Notes: generated from the letters alone by a model not told the origin. A stretch of DNA of 64,000 nt from Glandiceps talaboti (GCF_964340395.1 NC_135553.1:24013449-24077448); one strand, 5' to 3'. Positions 35,953 to 50,479 are shown, numbered from the stretch's first letter. Program-made: numbers and translations.

Positions 35953-36394
35953 GTCACGCGTCTGGCAGCGAGACAACATAGAAAGTTATTAAAGGTACTT
36001 TTCCACTCGCGTATGGTAATTTCTTTGTTTTATTTATTTTTTAACTTTCGCAAAAGTCAGGCAGTCCACACAGGTGACGGACACCTATAAATGTGGACCC
36101 CAAAACATATATACAGGGAAATAAAAGACAACCAGCAAAAGCTACAGTTAAATACATGTACAAGATGAATGGAAACACCTACAATTACAATACGCCTAAA
36201 TCTGTCTTGGAGCGGGAATTGCCAAATGTATAAATTACGGGGGAAAAAACAGAAAACAACAATAATATCTTAAAACTACGAATAGAGGAGATAATAGAAA
36301 GCTACAACAAATACTCAAATAAATACATTTGTAGTCGCATAATTTATTTATGTATTCCGGATATGAAAGTACAGACACAAACAAATGCATCGAA
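35953..36394. other. Spacer block beyond the MITE, unit 6
   Basis: No gene seen. Broken at about 36394 by the LTR-like segment. Confidence 0.6.
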
Positions 36395-36904
36395 GAGGTA
36401 CACACGGAATCACTGTACAGGGACACAACAGAATATAACTTGAAGACGGTTTATTTCGTAGTATAACGTCTGGCTCACCAATCGAGAGGAACGTCAGTGT
36501 ATGACCAGAAACGTGGACCGTCCAACTGGATCGATCAGATAGATCGTCCAGTCGAGACAATCCAGCCCTAGACCATTCTTCACAGATCGAAGAGATCGTC
36601 CCAGAAGATCGTTCTCTCTTCCTTCTCTCCTCTTTAAAAACACTATATATCCCAGAAGATATAGCCCAGAAGAGAGGCGTTTCTCAATACGTAAAGCATA
36701 TTAAAATCACACTACAATTCTTATTTAAATGTCAAGTTTCACGTCACTAGTCATTCCAGATAGTTGATTGGATTGAAGTTCTTGATATCTGCATATAGTG
36801 ACGTGATATTCAGATTATTATCTTACGTACCCAATTTTGTTTATTCTTAAAATATTCTTAAGAAATATATCTAAAATACTTTACTATTACAATATTCTTA
36901 TGAC
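36395..36904 (-). mobile_element. Probable solo LTR (copy 2, longer)
   Basis: On the minus strand, in order: a TGTCATAAG start, a TATA-like ATATATAG (about 36643-36650), a pyrimidine/GA-rich stretch with repeated TCTTCTGGG, AATAAA (36455-36450) and an end near GTGTACC. This promoter-polyA order without coding sequence fits a solo LTR. Ends and target duplication are not certain, and no internal region is present. The shorter relative is at 9073-9304. Confidence 0.45.
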
Positions 36905-37329
36905 AGGTGCTGCCGACTAGCAATGTATACAAATTCTATTCATTTGAAATTGTAATAAGTTTGTATGATGTCAACCCGACATTGATGTCAGCAGCATATT
37001 TGTCTGCAATTTCGATATAGCACATAATAGTTTCTTTTGTCTTAAGTTCCGCATTGTTTGTTTGAACTTGATTTACTGCTAACAAAGGCTATACAAATAC
37101 AACCGGAGATCAATTTCACACCCTCATTGTTATTGCCAAAAAATACTTTTCTGCATTGTTTCATCCAGTTGTTTTCTTTTGTTACTCATGTTTCATTGTA
37201 TCTAATTGGAATCTCTTGGTTTGTGTTCAAACTTGTATATTGGTTTTGTTAAAGTGCTTAGATTAAGACAATAGAATCCATTAAATCGATACCATATTGG
37301 TTTTCTATCTGCAGTTTATGCTTTCCATG
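36905..37329. other. AT-rich flank between the putative LTR and a LINE relic
   Basis: No gene recognised. Nearly identical to 9305-9729 in unit 2. Confidence 0.5.
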
Positions 37330-37785
37330 TACAAAATATCTCAAGTTCATTTCTACGGTTGGAATGTACTAGTATGTGACAACTTCATTAGATCCTATCT
37401 TAAAGGCACAGAAAAAACTTGTTCGCATTATTACTTTTAATGATTCTTTTACCCATAGTAAACCCCCTTTTCACACTCTTGGCATTCTTGATATTTATAG
37501 TCAATTTAAATGTCAGATTTGTATATTTATTCACGATCTTATTATTAATAGACTACCAAGACATTTCAGCGATTATTTTTCATTCATTCAACATAGCAAC
37601 CAAACAAGATCGGTGACGAATTGTAATATTTCCATACCAAGGAAAACGTTCACTCTTAGCCAGTACTCTCTAGACTACCATAGTGGTAAAATCTGGAATG
37701 ACGTCTCACACGATACGTAACATCACCAACAGAAATGCTTTTAAATCAGCGACCAAAGAGTACTTTCTTATCAGACAATAAACTT
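37330..37785 (+). mobile_element. LINE C-terminal relic (copy 2)
   Basis: Same relic as 9730-10170, with the QKKLVRIITF and WN motifs. Only a few base differences, so both copies descend from one insertion spread by array turnover. Confidence 0.7.
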
Positions 37786-38217
37786 GCATATTCTGTAAGA
37801 CATTACCAGTCTTATCAAATTTTGGCCTGTGGATGCATCAAACTTCACCAAAGTTTTATTATATGTTTCCTTCCACCTGTTTTATATCTTTTGACTGAAC
37901 TAATTTTTTTGTGTGTAAATACGGTATGTTGTAATTATTCCATACTTCATAGTTACTGTAGAGCAATTGTATATCAGAAAGAAGTTTATTATTTTGTATT
38001 TATCACTCTAAAATATCTTAAACGAGATATATATTATGTTTTCAAAAGGCGTTTCTCCAGAGCTTGACGTAAAATGAGGATCCTGTAATAGAAGTAAATG
38101 CTTACATTCTTATTAGCTGAGGCAAATCTACCAATAATCAATTAACAATTTGTTGTTTCCAGAAATCTTAAAATCACGGCTTGGGATCCCAAGTGCGAAT
38201 TCCCAAGTGGTGAAGCT
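37786..38217. other. H4-proximal spacer block, unit 6
   Basis: No gene seen. Confidence 0.6.
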
Positions 38218-38700
<483 letters not shown>

Positions 38701-38727
38701 ATCCAACTACAAAAACCCAAACCAAAC

Positions 38728-38743
38728 GGCCCTTTTCAGGGCC
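38728..38743 (+). terminator. H4#6 histone 3' stem-loop
   Basis: Perfect GGCCCTTTTCAGGGCC and purine element. Confidence 0.95.
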
Positions 38744-40408
38744 ACCACATCCTCCAAAAAGAGAACTACCGAATCTGACTAAAGTAGTGTACATTTGTTG
38801 ATACTTCCTCCAAGTTTCTAACTTGAAGTTGCACAGACCCACACGAAAAGTGAATAAAGAACAATCCCAACATGATCTAGAAACTTCAACGAAGTGATTG
38901 TTTGATTATGACCTAGGTTAGACTGAAGTAAACAAACGAAATATATACTAATACCAATATCAGCAGTACAGCATGGCAAACATCCATGAACAACAGAGTA
39001 TAACTGCATATCAATATCAAATGATCATTTCATATTTTAGGAAACCCATTCTGATTCTTGTTGATATTAATATGGAATTACTCTGTTGTTCATGTTTGTG
39101 TTTGTCATCTTTATCAGTCTTATTAATAAATATTGTTCTTTGTTTATTTTGTGTATATATTGTCCATTGCGAACTAAGCCCTAGACCGAGTGCTGATGTC
39201 GAGTCAAACATGCTGTGAGAATGTTTGTTACTTAGGAGGTTACTATCAATCGAGTATCTGATTAGAATTTCGATTAAGTAGTGTCTGACCATCCATAGTC
39301 TGACTGATCTATAGGACAGCTGGTCTAGCCGTGGATGTCGAGACATGGTTATTTCAGTATGCGGTCCATGTATTGATGCACAACTGATATACAACTTACA
39401 AGCACACAGCTGACAATGAAGTCAAAGAAATACAATGGAAAGAAAGATTAGTAAATGCATAGTTAAACAATGCGAATTCTACATTATCACATGTAAAGCT
39501 ATTTCTCAACTAGTAGTGGATGTGATTCATAAATTAGATATCTGGTGACTAACAGTATGAATAAATGCTGACATTTGGTGCCCTCCTTGCTTTTTATTGT
39601 TCCGCTACATATTATGCCTAGAAGTTTGTATCACTCGCCCCCAGTCTCCGTCTCAGTCGAAAATTCAAGGTCTCAAAGTTCAAGTTTGTATTTGGAAGAA
39701 AGTTTCATCAGCTTGTGCATGTTTATGAATACATACATATAGTATTTTGTCATATATAGGAGATACCAAAATATATGGACAATTACACAGTACTTGGGTA
39801 TACGTATATACTAGTAGGTATATGAACACATACATACGGAATATAGATATATAAGTAAATCAATGTGGATACCGTTTACGTATATACACAGCCATGGTAT
39901 GTATGGCGCCTCCAATTTACTTTTACTTTATACTCCTGTTTTTATTCAGCGGGTTATACATTCTTTTGACTCTCGTCTGCCACCTGTTGATACTTAGGCC
40001 AGGTTGTTTGTCCTTGTTAGTCGGATCTACGGAGCGGTGCAAGCTATCCATGTACCAGTTGTATTTGTTAATTTACCGAGCCCAGGTCCGAGGTTTTCTT
40101 ACAAAACCATTATGTCATTTACTGTGAAATTTTTCTGAAATGTCCTTGGTCATTTTTATCAGTAAAATTAATAGTACATGTATATCAATACAACCATTTC
40201 TTTGTACGACTTTTATTAATTTGTTGTCAAAAATTAAATGATTCGCGTGAGTGTCATTCCTTTTGACCGTGTATTGTGTCGAAGAGATATAAATCGGAAT
40301 TCTTCAAGTTTGTATCAGAAAATACAATATATGATTAGAGCATTTAAATTGTGTATGCATTAGAGTCATGTTGTTTGGTTTGGTAGTTCTCTTTTTGGAG
40401 GATGTGGT
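38744..40408. other. H4-H2B spacer, unit 7
   Basis: No gene seen. The first half matches unit 3 (11132-11900); from about 39750 it matches the window start (230-900). No CR1-like relic at the H2B-proximal site. Confidence 0.65.
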
Positions 40409-40424
40409 GGTCCTGAAAAGGACC
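40409..40424 (-). terminator. H2B#6 histone 3' stem-loop
   Basis: Perfect GGTCCTTTTCAGGACC on minus, with the purine element. Confidence 0.95.
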
Positions 40425-40453
40425 GTTTGATTTGTGTATGTTGGGCATACGAA

Positions 40454-40822
40454 TTATTTGGAGCTGGTATACTTGGTTACGGCTTTGGTTCCCTCACTGA
40501 CGGCGTGCTTGGCAAGCTCACCGGGCAGCAAGAGACGTACAGCAGTCTGGATCTCTCTGCTCGTGATGGTGGATCTCTTGTTGTATTGGGCAAGACGGGA
40601 AGCTTCAGCTGCAATACGTTCGAAAATATCGTTGACGAAGCTGTTCATGATAGACATGGCCTTGGAGGAGATACCAGTGTCTGGGTGAACTTGTTTCATA
40701 ACTTTGTAGATGTAGATACCATAGCTTTCCTTTCTACGTCTCTTTCTCTTCTTGTCACCACTTCGTACAGCTTTAGCCTGACCGGCTTTCTTGGCAGCTT
40801 TTCCACTTCCCTTGGGAGGCAT
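40454..40822 (-). CDS. H2B: Histone H2B, copy 6 (122 aa)
   Basis: The majority H2B protein. Silent form GGTTACGGC near the stop and GGCCTTGGAGGAG in the body (plus strand) tie it to copy 1 or are unique. Because of small upstream indels the frame before the ATG stays open for 43 codons, but this runs through the TATA box and octamer and is not coding. Confidence 0.97.
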   Translation of the reverse strand: MPPKGSGKAAKKAGQAKAVRSGDKKRKRRRKESYGIYIYKVMKQVHPDTGISSKAMSIMNSFVNDIFERIAAEASRLAQYNKRSTITSREIQTAVRLLLPGELAKHAVSEGTKAVTKYTSSK

Positions 40823-41172
40823 GTTTGATTTCAATCGGATGATGAGTTCAGTGTGTTGAGGCAATGCAAACGGTGCACTTTTTATAACCAAAGGAATGCA
40901 AATGAGGAATATTCTAAAGATGAATGAAGTGATAGGCGGGAAAGAGAACATTCAATAACAATTATCACCTTCTATTTATGCATTTAACTTCGCGCCAAAT
41001 CAACTCTTTGTCATTGGTTAGGTTTGCAGCTCATTACCAGTTCTTTGTATTGATTGGCCAAAATTGACTGTTAGCAGAATTCTCCCTTCGGCTATAAATT
41101 TGGACAGTTTGGTGGTAGGTTCAGTCATTTAACATCAGTAGACAGTACTCACGAAAAACCAACAAGTTCATC
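40823..41172. promoter_or_regulatory. Divergent H2B/H2A promoter, unit 7
   Basis: H2B TATA 40879-40887, octamer 40896-40903, H2A TATAAAT 41093-41099. Slightly longer (350 bp) through small insertions near 40910-40920. Confidence 0.85.
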
Positions 41173-41547
41173 ATGTCTGGACGTGGTAAAGCAGGTAAAG
41201 CTAAGGGTAAGGCAAAGAGCCGTTCCAGCCGTGCTGGTTTACAGTTCCCAGTCGGACGTGTGCACCGTTTCCTTCGCAAGGGCAACTATGCTAAACGCGT
41301 TGGTGCAGGTGCCCCAGTCTACTTGGCTGCCGTTCTCGAATACTTGGCTGCTGAAATCCTAGAGTTGGCAGGAAATGCTGCCCGTGACAACAAGAAGACC
41401 AGAATCATTCCACGTCACTTGCAGTTGGCTGTCCGAAATGACGAAGAATTAAACAAACTGATGGGTGGTGTCACCATTGCTCAGGGTGGTGTATTGCCAA
41501 ACATCCAGGCAGTACTTTTACCAAAGAAGACTCAATCCAAAAAGTAA
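41173..41547 (+). CDS. H2A: Histone H2A, copy 6 (124 aa)
   Basis: Consensus protein, but the most diverged at silent sites (GGTAAGGCA, TTGCAGTTGGCTGTCCGAAAT, GAATTAAAC, GGTGGTGTC). The base triplet before the ATG is ATC rather than ATA. Downstream AATAAA is AATACA (41672-41677), as after copy 1. Confidence 0.97.
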   Translation: MSGRGKAGKAKGKAKSRSSRAGLQFPVGRVHRFLRKGNYAKRVGAGAPVYLAAVLEYLAAEILELAGNAARDNKKTRIIPRHLQLAVRNDEELNKLMGGVTIAQGGVLPNIQAVLLPKKTQSKK

Positions 41548-41576
41548 ATCGTATGCTATGCATACACAAACCAAAC

Positions 41577-41592
41577 GGTCCTTTTCAGGACC
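41577..41592 (+). terminator. H2A#6 histone 3' stem-loop
   Basis: Perfect GGTCCTTTTCAGGACC and purine element. Confidence 0.95.
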
Positions 41593-42030
41593 ACCACATC
41601 CTCCAAAAAGAGAACTACCAAACCTTCAGTAAACACACCAATATTTCTTTTCTGATGTCTTGCCTCTTTTTAATACAGAGAAATACATTACACAATACGC
41701 AACAAAAATTAGGAAATAAAGAATGGAAATTGAGTTCATGGTACAAACAAGTACCAGTCCAAATACAATGATATGGTACCACACACTTTTCAACACAGGT
41801 GGACTTACTTGAGAATGGCACAACTTGAGTTCAAGTAAAAGGACAATTCTAAGTCTGGGTAAAACTTCTGCTTTATTTCAATAACTACGTTTGACCGCAC
41901 AGAGTCTTTTTCAAGGGCTAAAATACAAAAATAATATAAACTAAAATGGAAATTACTAGAAAAGAGTATGGTATCCTTAGCTTTACCCGTACTCTCTGCC
42001 ACACTCGTGACTATCATTTCTTGGCTTTGA
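41593..42030. other. H2A-proximal spacer block, variant type
   Basis: No gene seen. A different tail from the other units, shared only with 2068-2508 after H2A copy 1. Confidence 0.6.
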
Positions 42031-42146
42031 AAGGCGCACAAAGTGCGCCCTGAGCGGCAAAGCCGCGAGAAGTGGGGGACTCGGGACTAGTCCCTCTCTT
42101 CTCGCGGCTACGCCGCTCGACATACATACAAAGATTAGGGATGATG
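42031..42146. repeat. MITE-like element, right part only
   Basis: Starts at the internal palindrome (GGCGCACAAAGTGCGCC) and keeps the right half (TCTTCTCGCGGCTACGCCGCTCG, then AAAGATTAGGGATGAT). The left half is deleted. Confidence 0.65.
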
Positions 42147-43263
42147 GTCACGAGTCTGGCAGCAACAATATATGGCAATATAATGAACGTGAAAGGTAGT
42201 TTTCCACTCGCGTATGGTAATTTTTTATTTTATTTATATATTCAGGCAGTCTACACAGGTGACGGACACCTATAAACGTGGACCCCAAAACATATATACA
42301 GGGAAATAAAAGACAACCGGCAAACACTACAGTTACAATACATGTACAAGATGAATGGAAACACCTACAATTACAATAAGCCTAAATCTGTCTTGGAGGG
42401 GAAATTGCCAAATGTATAAATTACAAACAAAAAAAAACACAAAACAACGGTAATATCTTAAAACTACGAATAGAGGATATAATAGAAAGCTACAACAAAT
42501 ACTCAAATAAATACATTTGTAATCGCTTAATTTATTTATGTATTCAGGATATGAAAGTAAAGACACAAACAAATGGATCGAAAACTAGCTGCAATGTACC
42601 ATTAAATTTCCGCTGCACACAATTCAAATATATCTAGACCATACACGAAACGTAGGGTCTATGGTTTGATGGTACTGGTGCAGCGTAGTGTCTTTGGAAT
42701 GTTTGGATCCTAATTAAATGACATGGAGGGTTGATGGGGAAACGAACTCTTCACCTCTTGTAACCATAAACGTTTGAGAGAGATTTATTTATCGACTTTT
42801 ACTTCTGATTTGACTTTAGAATTATTAAAAAATTTAAAATCGTGTATATTTATGGTTAAATTACAACTACTCACAGTCCCCGATAGAGGGATTGTGAACT
42901 ACTGTTGCACATTAAGTCAAGTCGTGTGTTGGCCTATAGTTTTACGACATTGTAAATTTGATGGTGATGTCATTAATAATACTAACATTTAAAACTACTA
43001 ATATTGTCGGCTATAGGGATATCAGAAAGAAGTTTATTATTTTCTGTTTAAACACTCGAGATATTTATTATGTTTTGAAAAGGCATTTCTCCAGAGTTTG
43101 ACGTAAACTGAGGATCCTGTAATAGAAGTAATGTTTACATTCTTATTAGCTGAGGCATAATGAACAATCTACCAATGATAATCAACTAACAATTTGTTGT
43201 TTCGTGAAATCTAAAAATCACGACTTGGGATCCCAAGTGCGAATGAACGAGCTTGGTGAAGCT
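42147..43263. other. Spacer from partial MITE to H4#7
   Basis: No gene seen. It lacks about 600 bp of the block containing the hairpin-element target. Unit-specific deletion near 42635. Confidence 0.6.
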
Positions 43264-43747
<484 letters not shown>

Positions 43748-43774
43748 ATCCAACTACAAAAACCCAAACCAAAC

Positions 43775-43790
43775 GGCCCTTTTCAGGGCC
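43775..43790 (+). terminator. H4#7 histone 3' stem-loop
   Basis: Perfect GGCCCTTTTCAGGGCC and purine element. Confidence 0.95.
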
Positions 43791-44452
43791 ACCACATCCT
43801 CCAAAAAGAGAACTACCAAAACTAGCTAAGCTGGTGTACATTTGTTGTTGCTTCCCCCGAGTTTCTAACTTGAAGTTGCACAGACCCACACGAAAAGTGA
43901 ACAAAATACAAACCCAACATAATCTAGAAACGTCAACGAAGTGATTGTTTGATTATGACTTAGGTTAGAACGAAGTAAACAGACAAAATATATACTGATA
44001 CCAACAATATCAGCAGTACGGCATGGAGGAAATGCATGAACAACAGAGTATAACTGCATATCAAGATCAAATGACCATTTCCTATTTTAGATAGTCTAAT
44101 TCCTATACAGTATCGTTACGATTAATACCTTCATTCACAAAAAAAACCAAGACATGGTTATTTCAGTATGTGTTCCATGTATTGATGCATAACTGAGATA
44201 CAAGCACACAGCTGACAATGAGGTCAAAGAAATACAATGAAAAGAAACATTAGTACATGCATAGTTAATAAACAATGCGAATTCTACATTATCACATTAT
44301 CACATTATTATGTAAAGCTATTGTACATTATCACATGTAAAGCTATTGTAGTTGTACATTATCACATGTAAAATAGTGGATGTGATGCATAAATTAGATA
44401 TCTTGTGACTAATAGTATGAATAAATGCTGACATTTGGTGCCCTCCTTGCTG
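43791..44452. other. H4-H2B spacer, truncated
   Basis: No gene seen. It contains a local expansion of ACATTATCACATGTAAAGC (about 44286-44372, three partial copies). It breaks off at CCCTCCTTGCT into an unrelated insertion instead of leading to H2B. Confidence 0.6.
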
Positions 44453-45105
44453 TTTATCTCCCATGACGTGTACTCGCGATAGAAAACATTAGTAAACATA
44501 TTGAGTATGCAGATAGAAATACATTTTTTTATTTTTTTATTCAGGTATACCAACGGGCATAAAGCCCATTTGCAGGCCCCTAGAAACAAATAAGGAAAAA
44601 CAAGCACTAAAAAGATAAAAACAAGGGATAGCAATAACAGAAAGAAGTGACATGACATAAAAGGCAAACACAGAAATAAAAACAACAAAACAGGTAAAAT
44701 TATTTAAAACACGCAGCCTGAAGCACACGCCGAAAGGCGGAAACAGGACTAAATAAATCTATGTTTGGATTTGCTTTAAATACGTCATTACAAGTGGTTA
44801 GACATGTTAAAATTGGGGAATATTTTCTCAGATTTACTCTGGAGGCACTGATGCGAAAGATATCAGTGGTTATTACGTATCTGTCTGCTCTGTACATTAA
44901 AAACAAACCTTGTACAAAATGGATGGACAATTATAGTATGAATTGACCAGTTTATAAACAAAAATAGCAGCTAAAAACTTTCGCCTCCTCACCAGTGGAG
45001 GAAGCTTAAACCTAGCACATAGCGAATCGTAATCTGTTGAAGTATATTGCACATTTGATTTAAAACATAACAATTTAATACATTTCTGCTGTACACGTTC
45101 GACAA
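44453..45105 (-). mobile_element. Unidentified retroposon-like insertion
   Basis: Sequence not found elsewhere in the window. A T-rich run near its left end (44525-44541), after GGTATACC on minus, looks like the poly(A) of a minus-strand retroposon. An open minus frame of about 76 codons (44930-44700) is not recognised. It occupies the place where the H2B-H2A pair should be; beyond it the post-H2A spacer resumes (ACACATGGAACTG). Confidence 0.5.
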
Positions 45106-45150
45106 ATCACAACACATGGAACTGTCAAATTGACACACATTAAATTAAAC

Positions 45151-45385
45151 GATCGTCCCTCATCTTTGTATAAATGCCGAGCGGCTTAGCCGCGAGAAGA
45201 GAGATACTAGTCCCGACTAAAGTTCCTCACTTCTCGCTACTGAGGCGCTCAAGACGCACTTTGTGCGCCTTACAAAGGTCACGATCTGTCAGCGAGACTA
45301 ACGTACTATAAGCTTACTGCAACATGTACATGGCTATTAGTCTCGCTGCCACTCGGCATACATATATACAAAGATTAGGGACGAT
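45151..45385. repeat. MITE-like inverted-repeat element, internally shortened
   Basis: The outer left arm is unusually well kept (TGCCGAGCGGCTTAGCCGCG). The right arm lacks the CTCTTCTCGCGG portion (inner repeat joined directly to CACTCGGCATAC). Confidence 0.7.
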
Positions 45386-46228
45386 AGTCACGCGTCTGGC
45401 AGCGAGACTACATAGAACGTTATTAAAGGTACTTTTCCACTCGCGTATGGTAATTTCTTTATTTTATTTATTTTTTAACTTTCACAAAAGTCAGGCAGTC
45501 CACACATGTGACGGACACCTATAAATGTGGACCCCAAAACATATATGCAGGGAAATAAAAGACAACCGGCAAACACTACAGTTACAATACATGTACAAGA
45601 TGAATGGAAACACCTACAATTACAATAAGCCTAAATCTGTCTTGGAGCGGAAATTGCCAAATGTATAAATTACAAAAAAAAACAGAAATAATATCTTAAA
45701 ACTACGAATAGAGGAGATAATGGAAAGCTACAACAAATACTCAAATAAATACATTTGCAGTCGCTTAATTTATTTATGTATTCATGATATTAAAGTAAAG
45801 ACACAAACAAATAGATCGAAAACTTAGCTGCATTCTACCATTAAATTTCCGCTGCACACAATTCAAATATATCTAGTAGTAGGCTGAACTATATTATCTC
45901 AAATTGCGTCGATGACTATTATTACAAATATTTCACAAAACATATTCGCATGTAGGAAATGCTGACAAAGTGTCATGAGGGGTCATATTAAATAACTATA
46001 GTGGTAACATGTAGAACATTGGTATCGGTACGACTACATGAGATATTCATAAAATACTCTCTAAATTAACACGCGAAAACAATTGGTCGGTTATGGGTCC
46101 CAAGATATGCTGAAATTATTAGGAATTTGAATTACCGTACAATGAGAAGGTGACTATCTCATTTCCTTTATACAGATAACAAAGCTGTGATAATGATTTC
46201 TATCTTTAGTCGATCGGTGTAAGTTGGG
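45386..46228. other. Spacer block beyond the MITE, unit 8
   Basis: No gene seen. Confidence 0.6.
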
Positions 46229-46232
46229 TTAT

Positions 46233-47107
46233 ACGTCACCTGTCACCAATCTCGCATTTTCATTGGTCGAGAGCCCTGCAGATACACAGGCGTATTTTTC
46301 ACAACAGCCGTATTTTTGCTTGTTGTATCACGTGATCACTGCACGTCCCCTTGTAAACAAATCTAGCAGACAACTAGAGATCGAGCTATAACCAGCATTT
46401 CCAATGCCAAATTTGTTCTCAAGCGAACAAAATATCACCGTTGTATACATTGAAACAAGTCTTTGAACTGTACTTTTCATGTCACAGGGAAATAGTCAAA
46501 AATTCCACACACAACCGTGAAAGTCCAGTAACGGCGAACGCACGGTCGTCACGCGATCGTAAACATGAATTCCTAAATTTATGAAGGATATGAAAATTAC
46601 CACCACAGAGGGTGTAATTTTTGCTTAACTAGAACAACAAAGCATATCACGAACATTTATGTACATTTAATGGTATACAGTACGCAAAACAAAGACGTAC
46701 TCATTTTTCAGCTGATGGTTATAAGTTTGAATATATCGCTGAGTGATATGCAAATAGTAAACATTACGTCATACTACTGAGCAAACGCGCACTCTGATTG
46801 GATGATAAAGTTAAGGCTGACATGTAAACAACCGCATTGCAGTTATCAGAGAGGTGCGTGATACTACCCTCAACAGTATAACGCGGAAGTGATTTTATTT
46901 TAAAATGAAATAGCATTTTTAGACATTCAAAAATGAATTCATAGTCGCAGGTGACGTATAAGTATGTTATTTGCCAAATACTGTTCCACATCTTGCTGCT
47001 CAAGGTAATTTTTTCTGGTATAACGGCTCGCCTCCGGCTCTCCGTTATACCAGAAAAATTACCTCTCGCAGCAAAATATGGAACGGTATTTGGCAAATAA
47101 CATATGC
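46233..47107. mobile_element. ~875 bp hairpin-ended insertion (copy 3)
   Basis: TTAT flanks at 46229-46232 and 47108-47111. Nearly identical to the copy at 54873 (shared GGTATACAG, GACGTACTC and TTTTTCAGC variants). Confidence 0.75.
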
Positions 47108-47111
47108 TTAT

Positions 47112-47865
47112 CTACATCAGTTCCTTTAGGATATCGATACCTTCATTTATTTGTATAAGTTGTACAATGTATAAATTTGATGTCAACGGAGAAATGATAA
47201 ATTTGACCATAGACCATACACGAAACGTACGGTCTATGGTTTGATGGTACTGGTGGTGGTGCAGCGTAGTGTCCTTGGAATGTTTGGATCCTAATTAAAT
47301 GACATGGAGGGTTGATGGGGAAACGAACTCTTCACCTCTTGTAACCATAAACGTTTGAGAGAGACTTATTTATCGACTTTTACTTCTGATTTGACTTTAG
47401 AATTATTAAAACATTTAAAATCGTGTATATTTATGGTTAAATTACAACTACTCACAGTCCCCGATAGAGGGATTGTGAATTACTTTTGCACATTTAAGTC
47501 AAGCCGTGTTGGCCTATTGCTTTACGACACTGTAAATTTGATAGTGATGTCATTAATAATACTAACATTTGAAAACTATTAATATTCTAAAATGTCGGTT
47601 ATAGGGATATCAGAGAGAAGTTTATTATTTTGTATCTAAACACTCTAAAATATCTTAAACGAGATATTCATTATGTTTTTAAAAGGCATTTCTCCAGAAT
47701 TTGACCTAAAATGAGAATCCTGTTACAGAAATAATGTTTACATTCTTATTAGCTGAGGCATAATAAATAATCTACCAATAATAATCAACTAACAATTTGT
47801 TGTTTCATGAAATCTTAAAATCACGGCTTGGAATCCCAAGTGCGAATGAACGAGCTTGGTGAAGC
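47112..47865. other. H4-proximal spacer block, unit 8
   Basis: No gene seen. Has the GGTGGTGGTGCAGCG step shared with 55890. Confidence 0.6.
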
Positions 47866-48349
<484 letters not shown>

Positions 48350-48376
48350 ATCCAACTACAGAAACCCAAACCAAAC

Positions 48377-48392
48377 GGCCCTTTTCAGGGCC
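48377..48392 (+). terminator. H4#8 histone 3' stem-loop
   Basis: Perfect GGCCCTTTTCAGGGCC and purine element. Confidence 0.95.
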
Positions 48393-48572
48393 ACCACATC
48401 CTCCAAAAAGAGAACTACCGAAACTAACTAAAGTAGTGTACATTTGTTGATGCGTCATCCAAGTTTCTATCTTGAAGTTGCACAGGCCCTACACGAAAAG
48501 TTAATAAAGTACAATCCCAACATAATCTAGAAACTTCAATGAAGTGATTGTTTGATTACGACCTAGGTTAGA

Positions 48573-48606
48573 CCATGGAAGTATAACGTGGGTTATACTT
48601 CCATGG
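48573..48606. repeat. Tiny palindromic insertion (copy 2)
   Basis: Identical to 31876-31909, with the same GGTTAGACC flanks. Confidence 0.85.
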
Positions 48607-50479
48607 TTAGACCGAAGTAAACAAACGAAATATATACTAATACCAATATCAGCTGTACAGCATGGCAGACATGCATGAACAACAGAGTATAACTGCATAT
48701 CAAGATCAAATGACCATTTCATATATATTTTAGGAAACCCATTCTGATTCTTGTTGATATTAATATGGAATTACTCTGTTGTTCATGTTTGTGTTTGTCA
48801 TCTTTATCAGTCTTATTATTAAATATTGTTCTTTGTTTTTGTCTGTATATTGTCCATTGCGAACTAAGCCCTAGCCCTAGTGCTGACGATCAATCGAGTA
48901 TCGGATTAGAATGTCGATTAAGTGTCTGACCATCCATAGTCTGACTGATCTATAGGACATCTGGTCTAGCCATGGATGTACTAGGCTCACTAATGGTCTA
49001 GCATTCTTGCAAATCAGAGTTGTGCTGTTACTTCTTCCGCGACACTGCGAAGCATCTTGGACGGTGCCGTAAAAGAGGATGTGGTTTACGACGATGTTGG
49101 TCTAGAAGAGAAGTTTGATCTTACGTAAACGCTAAAATTAATACGAAAGAATCTTGGACTGAAATCCTGGTTTCTACAACAAAGTTTAGTATTCTCCGTT
49201 TTTAGAGCGAGTGAAAAAATAGACTAAAAATACATCGTTGAGGGCATCGTTATCATCCGTGGAACTGGATAAGTAGAATGCACCCAACGACCGATCTTGC
49301 CAGTTTTACTTCAAAAGTGATAAGTTAAAATTAATACGAAATATATATTAATATTAATATGGATGTATTCTCTCTAACACCCACGACTTTAATAATAGTT
49401 AACAAAACAGTTCATTTCTACAACATACTTCCGTGATATAATCGAGCACCTGAATGTGTTTCGTTTATCGTTACTGAACTCATAAACATCCATATTGAAG
49501 TATGTGTTCCATGTATTGATGCATAACTGAGATACAAGCACACAGCTGACAATGAGGTCAAAGAAATACAATGAAAAGAAACATTAGTACATGCATAGTT
49601 AAACAATGCGAATTCTACATTATCGCATGTAAAGCTATTTCTCAACCGTAAAATACTAGTAGTGGATGTGATGCATAAATTAGATATCTGGTGACTAACA
49701 GTATGAATAAATGCTGACATTTGGTGCCCTCCTTGCTTTTTATTGTTCCGCTACATATTATGCCTCGACGTTTGTATCGATCGCCCTCAGTCTCCGTCTC
49801 GTTGAAAATTTCAGGTCACAAAGTTCAAGTTTGTATTTGGAAGAAAGTTTCATTCAGCTTGTGCATGTTTCTGAATACATACATATAGTATTTTGTCATA
49901 TATAGGAGATACCGATATACATGGACAATTACACAGTATGTGGGTATACGTATATACTAGTCGGTACATGAACACATACATACGGAATACAGATAAGTTA
50001 TTCAATGTGGATACGTATATACACAGCCATGGTATGTATGGCGCCCCCAATTTACTTTATACTCCTCTTTTTATTCAGCAGGTTATACATTCTTTTGACT
50101 CTCGTCTGCCACCTGTTGATACTTTATAGGCCAGGTCGTTTGTCCTTGTGAGTTGGATGTACGGAGCCGTGCAAGCTATCCATGTACCAGTTTTATCTGT
50201 TAATTTACCGAGCCCAGGTCCGAGGTTTTGTTACAAAACCATTATGTCATTTACTGTGAAATTTGTCCTTGGTCATTCTTATCAGTAAAATTAACAGTGT
50301 ATCAATACAACCATTTCTTTGTACGACTTTTGTTAATTTGTTGTCAAGAATTAAATGATAAGCTTTGGTGTCATTTCTTTTGACCGTGTATTGTGTCCAA
50401 GAGATATAATTCGGAATTGTTCAAATTTGTATCAGAAAATGAAATATATGATCAGAGCATTTAAATTGTATATGTATTA
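48607..50479. other. H4-H2B spacer, unit 9
   Basis: No gene seen. Matches 31910-33430 closely, then switches to the type found at 63400-63830. Confidence 0.6.
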
